Of a stretch of DNA of 64,000 bases, positions 36,395 to 44,706 are shown in pieces; position 1 is the first letter of the stretch; every line of letters begins with the position of its first letter. Location of the stretch: contig NZ_BDCD01000007.1 in assembly GCF_001613325.1 (NCBI RefSeq), forward strand, positions 124,001 through 188,000, read 5' to 3'. A model generated the notes under the pieces. It saw nothing but the letters and a program-made list of their open reading frames with translations. It did not search any database and was not told the origin of the DNA. The stretch comes from Nocardia yamanashiensis NBRC 100130 (lineage in GTDB: Bacteria > Actinomycetota > Actinomycetes > Mycobacteriales > Mycobacteriaceae). The translations under genes and the position numbers were made by a program.

Positions 36395-36984
36395 ACCCCG
36401 CGCCCACGGCGCCACCGGTCCGGCGGATACCCAAGGTCTGGCTGACGTTCCTGATCGCGACCACCGGACTGTTCGGGCTGTGCTGTCTCGGGGTGCTGTG
36501 GGGGTTCGCGGCCAAGGGCGGCAATGACTTCGACGTGCTGCTGTACGGCGGCGGCGGGATCGTGGTGCTCGGCATCGCGTGGCTGGCGCTGGCGATCACC
36601 GGGATCGCGGCCTATCGGCGGTTCGTGCTCGCGACCATCGTGCCCGCGATGCTGGTCATGACGGCGGCCCTGGTGATCATGGGCATACCGGGGAAGGTCG
36701 GGTGGGCGCTCACCAAACCGGCCCTGGAACGTGCCGCGGCGACCTGTACGAAAACCGATCACGCGGGACGAATCGGGTTGTACACCTTCAACTACGTGCG
36801 CCCCGAGGGCGACGGCGGCTGCTCGTTCACCCTGGACGGTGCGCTGCTGGGCCCCGACGGCTACGCCCTGTTCCCGGGCACGCCGCCGCAGAGCGCCAAA
36901 GCTGGAGCCGGCGCGGGCACGAACTACAGCCACTACGACGGCAACTGGTTCACCTTCGACAACTTCGTCCAATCCTGGGCCTGA
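36385..36984 (+). CDS. Membrane protein of the three-member paralogous family (member 2)
   Basis: A 199-residue protein with an N-terminal Tyr/Pro segment (YYPAPTAPPVRR), three hydrophobic segments (about 18-40, 52-75 and 80-103) and an outward C-terminal domain. Shared motifs with the paralogues: GWALTKPALERAAATC, AGRIGLYTFNYV, DGGCSFTLDG, GYALFPG and YDGNWFTFD. GTG 36385 has AGGA 8 nt upstream and its place is copied in the paralogue at 37233. No known domain is recognised. Confidence 0.7.
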   Translation: MSYYPAPTAPPVRRIPKVWLTFLIATTGLFGLCCLGVLWGFAAKGGNDFDVLLYGGGGIVVLGIAWLALAITGIAAYRRFVLATIVPAMLVMTAALVIMGIPGKVGWALTKPALERAAATCTKTDHAGRIGLYTFNYVRPEGDGGCSFTLDGALLGPDGYALFPGTPPQSAKAGAGAGTNYSHYDGNWFTFDNFVQSWA

Positions 36985-37043
36985 CCCGAACCTCCTCGAT
37001 TACTCTGCCGGGCGTTACACACCCCGCAAGTGAGGATTTTTTC

Positions 37044-37145
37044 ATGGGTTCTACCGCCCTCGATGTCGTCAACCTGATCGTCGCGCGCGTCAATGCCGCC
37101 TGGTCCTGGGCATCCACCGGATCGTCCGGCTCGATACCGCTCTGA
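37044..37145 (+). CDS. 33-residue small protein with strong RBS
   Basis: ATG 37044 follows GAGGA at 7 nt; the frame ends in TGA at 37143-37145 and a hairpin terminator starts 30 nt later. The product MGSTALDVVNLIVARVNAAW plus 13 more residues has an amphipathic N-terminal helix and a Ser/Gly-rich tail. No family is recognised. Small unsignalled amphipathic proteins in mycolate bacteria include porins; that comparison is speculation. Confidence 0.5.
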   Translation: MGSTALDVVNLIVARVNAAWSWASTGSSGSIPL

Positions 37146-37148
37146 TCG

Positions 37149-37242
37149 GCACGCCGGACAGGTTGCCGGACAACGGAATCCCCGGTCGAATAAGCACTCG
37201 ACCGGGGATTCCCGTATCGGCAGGATGACGGGGTGAGCTATC
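37149..37242 (+). repeat. Duplicated hairpin-plus-leader unit, copy 2
   Basis: Second copy of the 94-nt unit at 36301, with the same order of GCACGCCGGA, hairpin, TCGGCAGGATGAC and GTGAG start. It argues that member 3 and its leader arose by tandem duplication of member 2 with its leader. Confidence 0.8.
37175..37212 (+). terminator. Hairpin terminator after the 33-residue gene
   Basis: GGAATCCCCGGTCGA (37175-37189) pairs with TCGACCGGGGATTCC (37198-37212) around an 8-nt loop. A 15-bp stem, followed by CCGTATC with no clear T-tract, so termination may be weak. Confidence 0.6.
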
Positions 37243-37829
37243 GTCCGCCGCCTTATGCCGCCCCGGCTCGACGCCCGGCGCCGCCGGGCTGGATTGCGGC
37301 GATGGCCGTCACCAGCGGGTTCATCGTGCTGTGCTGCCTGTGGTTGTTGTGGGCGTTCAGCTCGAACGACAATCGGGCAGGCGCGTTCTTCCTGGGTAGT
37401 TTCGGGGCGGTTGTGCTGGGCGTGGGCTGGGTGGTGCTGGCCGTGATCGGCATCGACAGATACCGCGCGTTCATGCTCGCGGCAATCGTGCCCGGGGTGG
37501 TGGTGACGACGCTGATCCTGTTGCTCTCGGGTCTCGCGGGCAAGATCGGGTGGGCGTTCAGCAAGCCGGCGATGGACCGGGCTGCCGTGGACTGCACCGT
37601 CACCGCCGATGCCGGGCGGATCGGGCTGTTCGATATCGGGGCTGTGCACCCGGTCGGTGACGGCGGCTGCTCGTTCGCGTTGAAGAACCAGGGATTCGGC
37701 CATGACGGCTACGCGTATTTCCCGCGGGCGGCTCCGACGAATCCCGGTCGTGGCGAACCGGGTACCCGATACAAGCGCTACGACGGCAACTGGTTCACCT
37801 ACGACGACACCTTCGAAAGCTGGGTTTGA
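37233..37829 (+). CDS. Membrane protein of the three-member paralogous family (member 3)
   Basis: A 198-residue protein with an N-terminal Pro/Tyr/Arg segment (SYRPPPYAAPARRPAPP), three hydrophobic segments (about 22-42, 55-76, 80-102) and the same outward domain as member 2: GWAFSKPAMDRAAVDC, AGRIGLFDIGAVHP, DGGCSFALKN, GYAYFP and YDGNWFTYDD. GTG start with AGGA 8 nt upstream, as in member 2. Tandem duplicate of member 2; the function of neither is known. Confidence 0.7.
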   Translation: MSYRPPPYAAPARRPAPPGWIAAMAVTSGFIVLCCLWLLWAFSSNDNRAGAFFLGSFGAVVLGVGWVVLAVIGIDRYRAFMLAAIVPGVVVTTLILLLSGLAGKIGWAFSKPAMDRAAVDCTVTADAGRIGLFDIGAVHPVGDGGCSFALKNQGFGHDGYAYFPRAAPTNPGRGEPGTRYKRYDGNWFTYDDTFESWV

Positions 37830-37846
37830 AACCAGGTTCCGAACTG

Positions 37847-38809
37847 TCAGGAGACCGCGATGGCGATCTTGCCCTGCGGCCGGCCCGTGACCAGATGGTC
37901 GATGGCCTTGGCCGCGTCGGCCAGGGGATAGGTACGGTCGATGACCGGTAGCACCGCGCCCGCCTCCGCGACTTCGGCCAGCAGGGCGAGGATTTCGGGA
38001 TCGGCCAGCGACAGCAGGGCGCGTAGATGCTGGCGGACAAAAGGATTCAGGAGTACTGCGCGTAGGGAGCGGTCGGTGCCGCCCATCCAGCGGCCGCCGT
38101 TCTCGCCGCCGCCCAGCACCAGGGTGCCGGTGGGGGTCAGCAGGGCGCGGACCTCGGACAGGGGGCGGTTGCCTGCCATATCGAGGACGAGATCGTAAGT
38201 GCCGGTGAGGGGTTCGCGGGTGTAGTCGATAACGGTGTCCGCGCCTAGATTCCGCACGAACTCCACTTTGGCGGTGCTGCAGACGCCGGTGACGTGCGCG
38301 CCGTAGTGCTTCGCCAGTTGCACGGCGAGGTGGCCGACGCCGCCGCCCGCGCCGATGATCAGCACCCGCTGGCCGGCCTGGATTCGCCCGCTGTCGCGCA
38401 GTCCCGCCACCGCCGTCATGCCGGAGGTCGGCAGGGTCGCCGCCTGTTCGAAGCTGACGTTCTCCGGTTTCGCGTGCAAGTTCTTCTCTGCCGCACAGGC
38501 GAATTCGGCGAAAGAGCCGGGGACCGTGCCGAATACGGCATCGCCCGGCTGGAATCGGGTCACGCCGTCGCCTACCGCCTCGACGATGCCTGCCGCGTCC
38601 CAGCCGCGAATCTTGAAGCGCGGCTTGCGAATACCGAGTGCCAGCCGTCCGACCAGCGGCAGACCGGTCATGAGATGCCAGACGCTGGGGTCCATCCCGG
38701 CGACTCGTACCCGCACCAGCACTTCGCCCTTGCCCGGTGCCGGCGTCGGCACCTCGGTATAGGACAGTGCGGCGGTGGTTCCGTACGCGGACTGCACGAT
38801 AGCCTTCAT
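37847..38809 (-). CDS. Quinone-oxidoreductase-like MDR protein
   Basis: A 320-residue medium-chain dehydrogenase/reductase without the structural zinc cysteines. The cofactor motif is VLIIGAGGGVGHLAVQLAK (about residues 149-167); the N-terminal GROES-like domain contains GWDAAGIVEAVGDGVTRFQPGDAVFG. It should use NADPH to reduce a quinone or enone. It starts at the end of the XRE gene (4-nt overlap), so it is the last gene of a three-gene operon. Confidence 0.93.
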   Translation of the reverse strand: MKAIVQSAYGTTAALSYTEVPTPAPGKGEVLVRVRVAGMDPSVWHLMTGLPLVGRLALGIRKPRFKIRGWDAAGIVEAVGDGVTRFQPGDAVFGTVPGSFAEFACAAEKNLHAKPENVSFEQAATLPTSGMTAVAGLRDSGRIQAGQRVLIIGAGGGVGHLAVQLAKHYGAHVTGVCSTAKVEFVRNLGADTVIDYTREPLTGTYDLVLDMAGNRPLSEVRALLTPTGTLVLGGGENGGRWMGGTDRSLRAVLLNPFVRQHLRALLSLADPEILALLAEVAEAGAVLPVIDRTYPLADAAKAIDHLVTGRPQGKIAIAVS

Positions 38810-39030
38810 TGCACTTCTTCTTCCGGATACTCGAATACGTCATCCAGCGGCACACGGAACACCCGCGCGATCTGGAACGCCATCTCCAGCGACGGCGAAT
38901 ACTTGCCCTGTTCGATGGCGTTCACGGTCTGCCGGGTGACCCCGAGCCGATCGGCCAGCTCGGCCTGCGTCATCTCGCCGTGCGAGAACCGCAGCGCCCG
39001 AATGTTATTGGTGACATTCGTCGGTTTCAC
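38806..39030 (-). CDS. Small XRE-family (YozG-like) regulator
   Basis: A 74-residue helix-turn-helix protein with the Cro/C1 core: TNNIRALRFSHGEMTQAELA, then LGVTRQTVNAIEQGKYSPSL and the C-terminal FEYPEEE. GTG start shares 4 nt with the upstream membrane gene stop. Such small XRE proteins often pair with a membrane protein encoded next to them. The target is probably its own operon. Confidence 0.9.
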   Translation of the reverse strand: MKPTNVTNNIRALRFSHGEMTQAELADRLGVTRQTVNAIEQGKYSPSLEMAFQIARVFRVPLDDVFEYPEEEVQ

Positions 39031-39452
39031 CACGGCCAGAACCCGCGCTGGTATGCGGCGATCTTCGTCATCGCGGCGAATACGGCGGAGAGCGTGAAGC
39101 CCAGGTACAGCACGTTCGCGATCCAGAAACTGTCCTGATCGGCCAGGGCCAGCGCGAGCGCGCCCAGCGCCCCGATCACCACGAACGCGTTCCCGACCCG
39201 CTCGCCTTCCTTGTCGATCTGCCGGTCCCGCTGATCCCGGCGATCGCCGTCCCGCGACGCGAGCGACACCACGATGGCGCCCACGATCGACACCGCGATG
39301 GAGACCCCCACCGCCCACAACATCGGCGCGACGTAGGCGACCTCGGTCAGCGCCGAATCTCGCGCCCGCACAAGCACTATCGCGATGTAGACGGCATAGG
39401 ACACCATCGCCACGATCCCGAGAATCCAGGTTCGCTTCTCCTCGTAGGACAT
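39027..39452 (-). CDS. Four-helix membrane protein paired with XRE regulator
   Basis: A 141-residue protein with four hydrophobic segments (about residues 9-29, 40-65, 90-110 and 115-132) and a charged loop (DGDRRDQRDRQIDKEGERVGN) between the second and third. The pair with a YozG-like XRE gene is widespread in actinobacteria and firmicutes; the membrane partner is sometimes called DUF2178-like. Start ATG 39452 (MSYEEK) was chosen. It is the first gene of the operon. Confidence 0.75.
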   Translation of the reverse strand: MSYEEKRTWILGIVAMVSYAVYIAIVLVRARDSALTEVAYVAPMLWAVGVSIAVSIVGAIVVSLASRDGDRRDQRDRQIDKEGERVGNAFVVIGALGALALALADQDSFWIANVLYLGFTLSAVFAAMTKIAAYQRGFWPW

Positions 39453-39601
39453 GCCGTCAGAGTAAAGAAAACCAGACATGAAGTAAATAATCTTTTACAT
39501 CCAGCGGGTTTCGGACATACCGCTACGCCGGTCTTGTGCCCGCGTAATCGCAGGTCGACCCTGTTAGTACTACAGCGCGGCCGATCGGGGGGATCGTCAT
39601 C

Positions 39602-40849
39602 GTGTCCACAGTCATCGCTCCCAGATTCGATCTCGACGATCCGGGATTCGTCCTGGATCCGTATCCGTACTACGCGTGGTTGCGGGAGACCGCGCCGGTG
39701 CATCCATCGACGACGCCGGGGATCTGGATCGTCAGCCGGTACGACGATGTGGCGGCGGTATTGCGGGATCCGCGGCTGTTCTCGTCGCGGCGCGACGGGG
39801 CGGCGGTGGCGTCGGACGAGCTGGGCACGGGGGTGTCCCGCCTGCTGTCCGCGGTCATCCGGCGGCATATGCCGCGCACGGTCGTCACCACCGATCCGCC
39901 CGATCACGCCGTGCTGCGGCGGAAGGTGGGACGGGTCTTCACACCGCGGCGCATAGCGGAGTGGGAGAAGCGGATTCGCGCCGATGCCGAGGAGCTCGTG
40001 GACCGGATGATCGTCGCGGGCCGCGACGGGACGCCGGTGGATCTCGTCGCCGGACTCGCACGTCCACTGCCGACCATGGTGTTCACCGAGCTCATGGATA
40101 TTCCGCCGGAGCGGCGCGATGATTTCCGGCGCTGGTCGGATCGGCTGATCGGCGGGCTTCGAGAGTCCGACGGGACGCTGCGGGTACTCAGCGGCGGCGG
40201 CGCCGTCGCGGCCTATACGGCGCGCCTGGTGCGGCAGCGACGGCAACGACCGGGCGAGGACCCGATCAGCATTCTGCTCACCGCCGATGAGACCGACCCG
40301 CCGCGCACCGTCGACCTGATCATCTTCTGCGTGCTGCTGCTGGTGGACGGCAATACGCCCACCGCCGATCTGATGGCCAATACCGTCCTCGCGCTGCTGG
40401 ACAACGGCCTGTGGCATCGGCTCGCGGACGATCCGCAATTGGCGAGCGCCGCCATCGAGGAGACCCTGCGCTACGACAACCCCGCGCAAGCGCTGCTACG
40501 CACCGTCACCACCGACACCAGCTTGCACGGCGTATCGCTGCCGGCGGGGTCCCGGGTGCTCTCGCTGCTCGGCTCCGCCAACCGCGACCCTCGGCACTGG
40601 GCGGACCCGGACGAATTCCGCCTGGACCGGAATGCCAAGGACCACTTGGGTTTCGGCAACGGCATCCACTATTGCGTCGGGAACAACCTGGCACGGCTGG
40701 AAGCGCGTATCGCACTCGAGGTGCTGGCCGAACGCGTCCCGCGGCTGACCCGCGCCGGTGAGCCGGTGCGCGTCCCCAATCCCCTGATTCGCGGGCAACG
40801 GGGACCGCGCACCCTCCCGGTGTCTACTTCCCCTGGAACGGGGCGTTGA
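39602..40849 (+). CDS. Cytochrome P450 with atypical I-helix
   Basis: A 415-residue P450. The ExxR (EETLR) and the haem loop LGFGNGIHYCVGNNLAR with its cysteine near residue 358 are intact. The I-helix, which normally reads AGxE/DTT, is LLVDGNTPTADL (about residues 243-254): the acidic residue before the threonine is Thr and a Pro follows. The substrate is unknown. No redox partner is adjacent. The 3' end overlaps the convergent gene by 26 nt. Confidence 0.9.
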   Translation: MSTVIAPRFDLDDPGFVLDPYPYYAWLRETAPVHPSTTPGIWIVSRYDDVAAVLRDPRLFSSRRDGAAVASDELGTGVSRLLSAVIRRHMPRTVVTTDPPDHAVLRRKVGRVFTPRRIAEWEKRIRADAEELVDRMIVAGRDGTPVDLVAGLARPLPTMVFTELMDIPPERRDDFRRWSDRLIGGLRESDGTLRVLSGGGAVAAYTARLVRQRRQRPGEDPISILLTADETDPPRTVDLIIFCVLLLVDGNTPTADLMANTVLALLDNGLWHRLADDPQLASAAIEETLRYDNPAQALLRTVTTDTSLHGVSLPAGSRVLSLLGSANRDPRHWADPDEFRLDRNAKDHLGFGNGIHYCVGNNLARLEARIALEVLAERVPRLTRAGEPVRVPNPLIRGQRGPRTLPVSTSPGTGR

Positions 40850-41510
40850 TAGTGGTGAAGTACTGCGCCGCAGCCAGAATCGCCACCGGCGCGGTAATGA
40901 ACAGCTGACCGGCCAGAGTACCCAGGAACCCGACGACGCCGATCCCGGCGATGCACCCGGCGATCGCGCCCGGCAACGCCCCGAACATCGCGGACAGCGC
41001 ACCCGTCAGCACCGCCCCGGTCGCCCCGCCGAGCAGACAGCCGACACCCGCGCCGGTGATCCCGCCGACCAGGGTGCCGATGGTCGCACCGGTACTGATG
41101 GTGGTGGCCATGCGATTCCAGGCGGCCTGCTCACGCTCGTAGTCGGTCTTCCAGGGCGCTTGGTTCTCATACGGCAGGGCAATGGGCCGGTACGCGGCGT
41201 GCGCCAGCTCGAACCGCGGGGTCAAGGTGGCGGTCCGGCCGGAGATATCGGCGGCGATCGGAAAGACGAAATCGTCCACCCGGAACGACAATTCGGCGCC
41301 CGCGAGCACCGTCCCGTCGGCCGCCTCGATCCGGAACACACCGTCGTGCACCCGCAGGGCCCCGGCATCGGTGCGGATGACCATCGACCTCTCGGTATCG
41401 GTCGCGGTGTAATGGACCGCGTCCGAGGCGGCCCCGGCCGTGCCGGTGGCCGCCGCGATGCCGCCCAGCGCGGCGGCGAGCAGTACGGACGTCGCTGCAA
41501 GGTTCCTCAT
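40824..41510 (-). CDS. Secreted glycine-zipper-rich protein, unknown function
   Basis: A 228-residue protein with a signal peptide (residues 1-28, ending GTAGAA), a beta-rich domain (TERSMVIRTDAGALRVHDGVFR, ELSFRVDDFVFPIAADI), then a long glycine-rich hydrophobic tail (ATIGTLVGGITGAGVGCLLG and further) like glycine-zipper membrane-inserting proteins. The tail may insert in the outer mycomembrane. ATG 41510 (MRNLAA) was chosen. Confidence 0.65.
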   Translation of the reverse strand: MRNLAATSVLLAAALGGIAAATGTAGAASDAVHYTATDTERSMVIRTDAGALRVHDGVFRIEAADGTVLAGAELSFRVDDFVFPIAADISGRTATLTPRFELAHAAYRPIALPYENQAPWKTDYEREQAAWNRMATTISTGATIGTLVGGITGAGVGCLLGGATGAVLTGALSAMFGALPGAIAGCIAGIGVVGFLGTLAGQLFITAPVAILAAAQYFTTINAPFQGK

Positions 41511-41699
41511 CGTGCTTCTCTCTCGTCGTGGCTCCGCAGCGGAGCCCCGGGAATCGACGCAGCAACCCTGGCCCGCCGGCCGCCCGCCGCCGACGAGCAG
41601 TGAAGAGTCGATTCGACCGATCGACACGGACTATCGCCCTGTGGCGTGCGTCAACCCGGGAACAATCCGGCGTGGTGGCTCGTTGTCATCTAGTCCCCG

Positions 41700-41735
41700 A
41701 AAAAAATGACCCGACAACGGCATGTCCGTTGTGTC
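41700..41735 (-). terminator. Candidate minus-strand terminator
   Basis: On the minus strand ACAACGG (41732-41726) pairs with CCGTTGT (41720-41714) over a 5-nt loop, and a run of seven T follows near 41706-41700. No minus-strand gene is visible upstream of it, so it may end an antisense transcript across the small gene at 41802. Confidence 0.4.
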
Positions 41736-41801
41736 ACCATGAGTTTCGACGATGATCAACCGACCGTATCGGTCGTGACCAGCAGGAAGGAGGAGACGGC
41801 A

Positions 41802-41927
41802 GTGAATCCGGTGAACCCAGTACAGCATCCGATGTCGATGGGACGGCGCGCACTTCTCGCCAGCGGTATCGAGCGCGGCGAACGCGACTGCGACCGGTTC
41901 GACGACCGTCTCCAGGCGCTCGCGTAA
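41802..41927 (+). CDS. 41-residue small protein with consensus RBS
   Basis: GTG 41802 has AAGGAGGAG ending 7 nt upstream, the best Shine-Dalgarno in this part of the window. The product (VNPVNPVQHPMSMGRRALL, then Glu/Arg/Asp-rich) has no recognised family or signal peptide. It lies 44 nt before the HNH gene on the same strand and may be co-transcribed. A reading of the upstream in-frame start (ATG 41739 or 41706) is possible but has no RBS. Confidence 0.45.
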   Translation: MNPVNPVQHPMSMGRRALLASGIERGERDCDRFDDRLQALA

Positions 41928-41970
41928 GCCGCGCACCTTCTGTTCCTTTCTGCTTCTCTTCTCACGAAAC

Positions 41971-42528
41971 ATGGTGAATCCCATGCAGTTCCGTCATGCC
42001 GAAGACCCGGAGATACACAACGACAACTGGATGAACCTCGGGGTGCTGGTGCTCAACGCCTCCTACGAGGCGCTGACCGAGATCCGGGCCGAACGCGCGG
42101 TGGTGCTGCTGCTCAGCGGCGGGGCCGAGCCGGTCACCGATCGGCAGCCGTACTTCCCGATCCGTTCCAAGCGGCTCGAGCTGGCGCTGCCGGAAACCAT
42201 CCGGCTCACCCGCTACGTATACCTCGAGCACCGGATCCTGACGCACGACGACAACAGTCGCGCCACCCTCGCCGCGGTGCTGCGGCGTGATCGATACCGC
42301 TGTGGGTATTGCAGCGGCTGGGCGCGCACCGTGGACCACATTCGGCCGCGTTCGCGGGGTGGGCCGAATACCTGGGCCAACCTGATCGCGGCCTGCGGGC
42401 CGTGCAATACCACCAAGGCGGACCGGACTCCCGAAGAGGCCGGGATGCGCCTGCTGTGGGAGCCCAAGGCGCCCAACGACAGAGAGAAGAAGCAGCGGCA
42501 GATCTGGAAGGAACTCGCCGCGTCCTGA
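41971..42528 (+). CDS. HNH endonuclease-family protein
   Basis: A 185-residue protein. The N-terminal part (VLNASYEALTEIRAERAVVLLLSGGAEP) is the RNase-like or partner domain common in actinobacterial HNH proteins; the C-terminal HNH module shows CGYC, VDHIRPRSRGG, NLIAACGPCN. All zinc cysteines and the catalytic His are present. The role (nuclease of unknown target) is inferred from the family. The start could be ATG 41971 or 41983. Confidence 0.88.
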   Translation: MVNPMQFRHAEDPEIHNDNWMNLGVLVLNASYEALTEIRAERAVVLLLSGGAEPVTDRQPYFPIRSKRLELALPETIRLTRYVYLEHRILTHDDNSRATLAAVLRRDRYRCGYCSGWARTVDHIRPRSRGGPNTWANLIAACGPCNTTKADRTPEEAGMRLLWEPKAPNDREKKQRQIWKELAAS

Positions 42529-42594
42529 ACGGGGGGCAGACCCCCACAACCCTCCCATCACCTGCGTGATCGGACACGAAAGGAGTTAGATCCG

Positions 42595-42861
42595 ATGACG
42601 AACACTGCACTGCGGGAGCCGACCCTGGCGGATCTGCTCCCCATCTCCGACTCGAAGGACTACTGGCAGCACGCCGCGTGCAAGGGCGACCCGAACCACG
42701 AGGCGTGGTTCCCGTACCCCTCGCAGGATTTCGACTACGCGCGAAACATCTGCGCGGGCTGCCCGATTCGCCGCGAATGTGGGGAATTTGCGACGCGCAC
42801 CAGCCAGTCCGGCGTGTGGGGCGGGCACGAGTACGACCGCGGCAAGCTGATCCGCGACTGA
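42595..42861 (+). CDS. WhiB-family iron-sulfur regulator
   Basis: An 88-residue Wbl protein. Four cysteines that bind [4Fe-4S] are seen as AACKGDP (C29) and CAGCPIRREC (C53, C56, C62), and the turn GVWGG follows. The basic tail (DRGKLIRD) is short, so the subclass cannot be assigned. RBS AAAGGAG precedes the start at 8 nt. It lies between the HNH gene and the VWA gene; its targets are unknown. Confidence 0.9.
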   Translation: MTNTALREPTLADLLPISDSKDYWQHAACKGDPNHEAWFPYPSQDFDYARNICAGCPIRRECGEFATRTSQSGVWGGHEYDRGKLIRD

Positions 42862-42965
42862 ACAGAGCCGGCCGGTGCTGTCCGAGAGTTCGGACATCCC
42901 GGTCGGCTTTCGCGTTACTCCCTGGTACAGGTGGGTCGCACCGCCTCCCCATAAACTTGTCGATC

Positions 42966-44639
42966 GTGGGTACTCATCGCGCCGCGGGCGGGTCACGAGG
43001 TGTCAGCAAAGGACCGGTTATCGCGATTGCCGCGGTCATAGTCCTAGCGCTCGCCGTCGTCGGCTGGGCCTGGCTGCAAGAACGTTCGAAAGACCGCGAC
43101 AGCGCGGCCGCCGCGGCCTGCGTCGAAGGCACCGCCACTCTGAACGTCACCGTCGATCCCGATATCGCCGGGCCGGTGAAATCCGCCGCCGACCGCTTCA
43201 ACGACACCAAACCGCACGTGCGCGATCACTGCGCCCAGGTCGTGGTGAACGCCCAGCCAACCGCCGCCATGATCACCGCCTTCACCGCGAACAAATGGGA
43301 TCCGGCCCTGGGCGCCCAGCCCGGCCTCTGGATTCCGGAATCCTCGCGCTCGATCGAGCTCATGCGGGTGCCCGGTCTCATCGCCGGCACCCCGGCCCCG
43401 ATCGCCTCCAGCCCGATCGCCCTGGCCGTCCCGGACGATCTGCGCCGCGCCCTCGAGGCCGCCCAGGTGCATTGGGCCGATCTGCCGAAATTCCAGCAGG
43501 GTTCGCTCGCCGACATCGGCCTGGCCCCCTGGGGCAAACTCCGTCTGGCCCTGCCCGCCGGCGATGCCACGCTCGCGGTGGCGAGCGCGGTCGGCTCGGG
43601 CGTCTCGGGCACCGACCCGCTGGACGAGAACGCCGCCAAATCCGGCCAGGTCATCTCCGCGATCTCGAATCTCGCGGCGGGCGCGCCCGCGGTCAAGGAC
43701 GCCGCCACCGCCCTGACCGATCTGGCCACCGCCGCCGACCAAGCCACCGCCCCGGTGCACGCGGTCCCCGACACCGAGCAGCAGATCCGTTCCCGCAACG
43801 GCCTGACCGCCTTCCGTCCCGCCGGCAACGGCCCGGTCGCCGATTTCCCGGCCGCCCAGCTCACCGGCTCCTGGGTCGACGCCACCCAGAACCTGGTCGC
43901 GGGCCTGTTCGCCGACTTCCTGCGCGCCCCGGAACAGTCGAAGTTGTTCACCGACAGCGGTTTCGGCGCCGCTCCCCCGGCCGCCGCCACCGTCCCGGGC
44001 AAGGCCGCGCTCACCCAGGTGCAGCAGGTGCTGAGCAATCCGGTGCTGGGCGTGAATTCCACGGTGCTGCTGGATATCTCGTCGTCGATGGGCACCCAGG
44101 ACGGCATCATGACCCGCCTCGCCAATTCCCTCGCGGCCCTGCAATCGACCATGACGGTGATGCCGGCCGACTTCGGCATGGGCGTGTGGACGTACGCCAA
44201 GAACGTGGACGGCGCCAACCCGTACCGTGTGCTCGCCCCGACCGCGCCGCTCACCACCGACCAGCGCAATACCCTCGGCCAAGCGCTGTCCACGGTCACC
44301 CCGTCGCCGTCCAAGACCGACCGCACCTATCCGACACTCGAGGCCGCATACCAGGCAGCGGTCGCCGGTTACGCCTCGGCGCGCACCAATTCGGTACTGC
44401 TCATCACCGACGGACCGGACGACGATTCCACCATCACCGGCGATCAGCTGCTCGCCGATATCGCCGCCGCGGGTGACCCGGCGCGCCCGGTGAAGGTGAA
44501 CGTCATCGTGATCGGCAGCGGCGGCACCCAAACCCTGCAAACCCTGGCCCAGCGCACCGGCGGCACCTTCACCAAGGTCTCCACCACGGACGATCTGGCC
44601 TACGGCACCGCGGTCAACAAGGCGTTGACCACGCCCTGA
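42966..44639 (+). CDS. Membrane-anchored substrate-binding/VWA-domain protein
   Basis: A 557-residue protein. One N-terminal TM segment (about residues 18-38) anchors it. Then a solute-binding-protein-like domain (TLNVTVDPDIAGPVKSAADRFN, residues 55-340) is followed by a VWA domain with the MIDAS motif VLLDISSSMG (D369xSxS) and a NSVLLITDGPDDD strand. Such proteins are common in Corynebacteriales and are of unknown function; metal-dependent binding is likely. GTG start. No operon partner is clear. Confidence 0.85.
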   Translation: MGTHRAAGGSRGVSKGPVIAIAAVIVLALAVVGWAWLQERSKDRDSAAAAACVEGTATLNVTVDPDIAGPVKSAADRFNDTKPHVRDHCAQVVVNAQPTAAMITAFTANKWDPALGAQPGLWIPESSRSIELMRVPGLIAGTPAPIASSPIALAVPDDLRRALEAAQVHWADLPKFQQGSLADIGLAPWGKLRLALPAGDATLAVASAVGSGVSGTDPLDENAAKSGQVISAISNLAAGAPAVKDAATALTDLATAADQATAPVHAVPDTEQQIRSRNGLTAFRPAGNGPVADFPAAQLTGSWVDATQNLVAGLFADFLRAPEQSKLFTDSGFGAAPPAAATVPGKAALTQVQQVLSNPVLGVNSTVLLDISSSMGTQDGIMTRLANSLAALQSTMTVMPADFGMGVWTYAKNVDGANPYRVLAPTAPLTTDQRNTLGQALSTVTPSPSKTDRTYPTLEAAYQAAVAGYASARTNSVLLITDGPDDDSTITGDQLLADIAAAGDPARPVKVNVIVIGSGGTQTLQTLAQRTGGTFTKVSTTDDLAYGTAVNKALTTP

Positions 44640-44706
44640 CAACGGCTCGGCGACACGATCATTACGGTGTCACCGCGAGTCAGCAAACTCGTGGCATATT
44701 CGGCGA

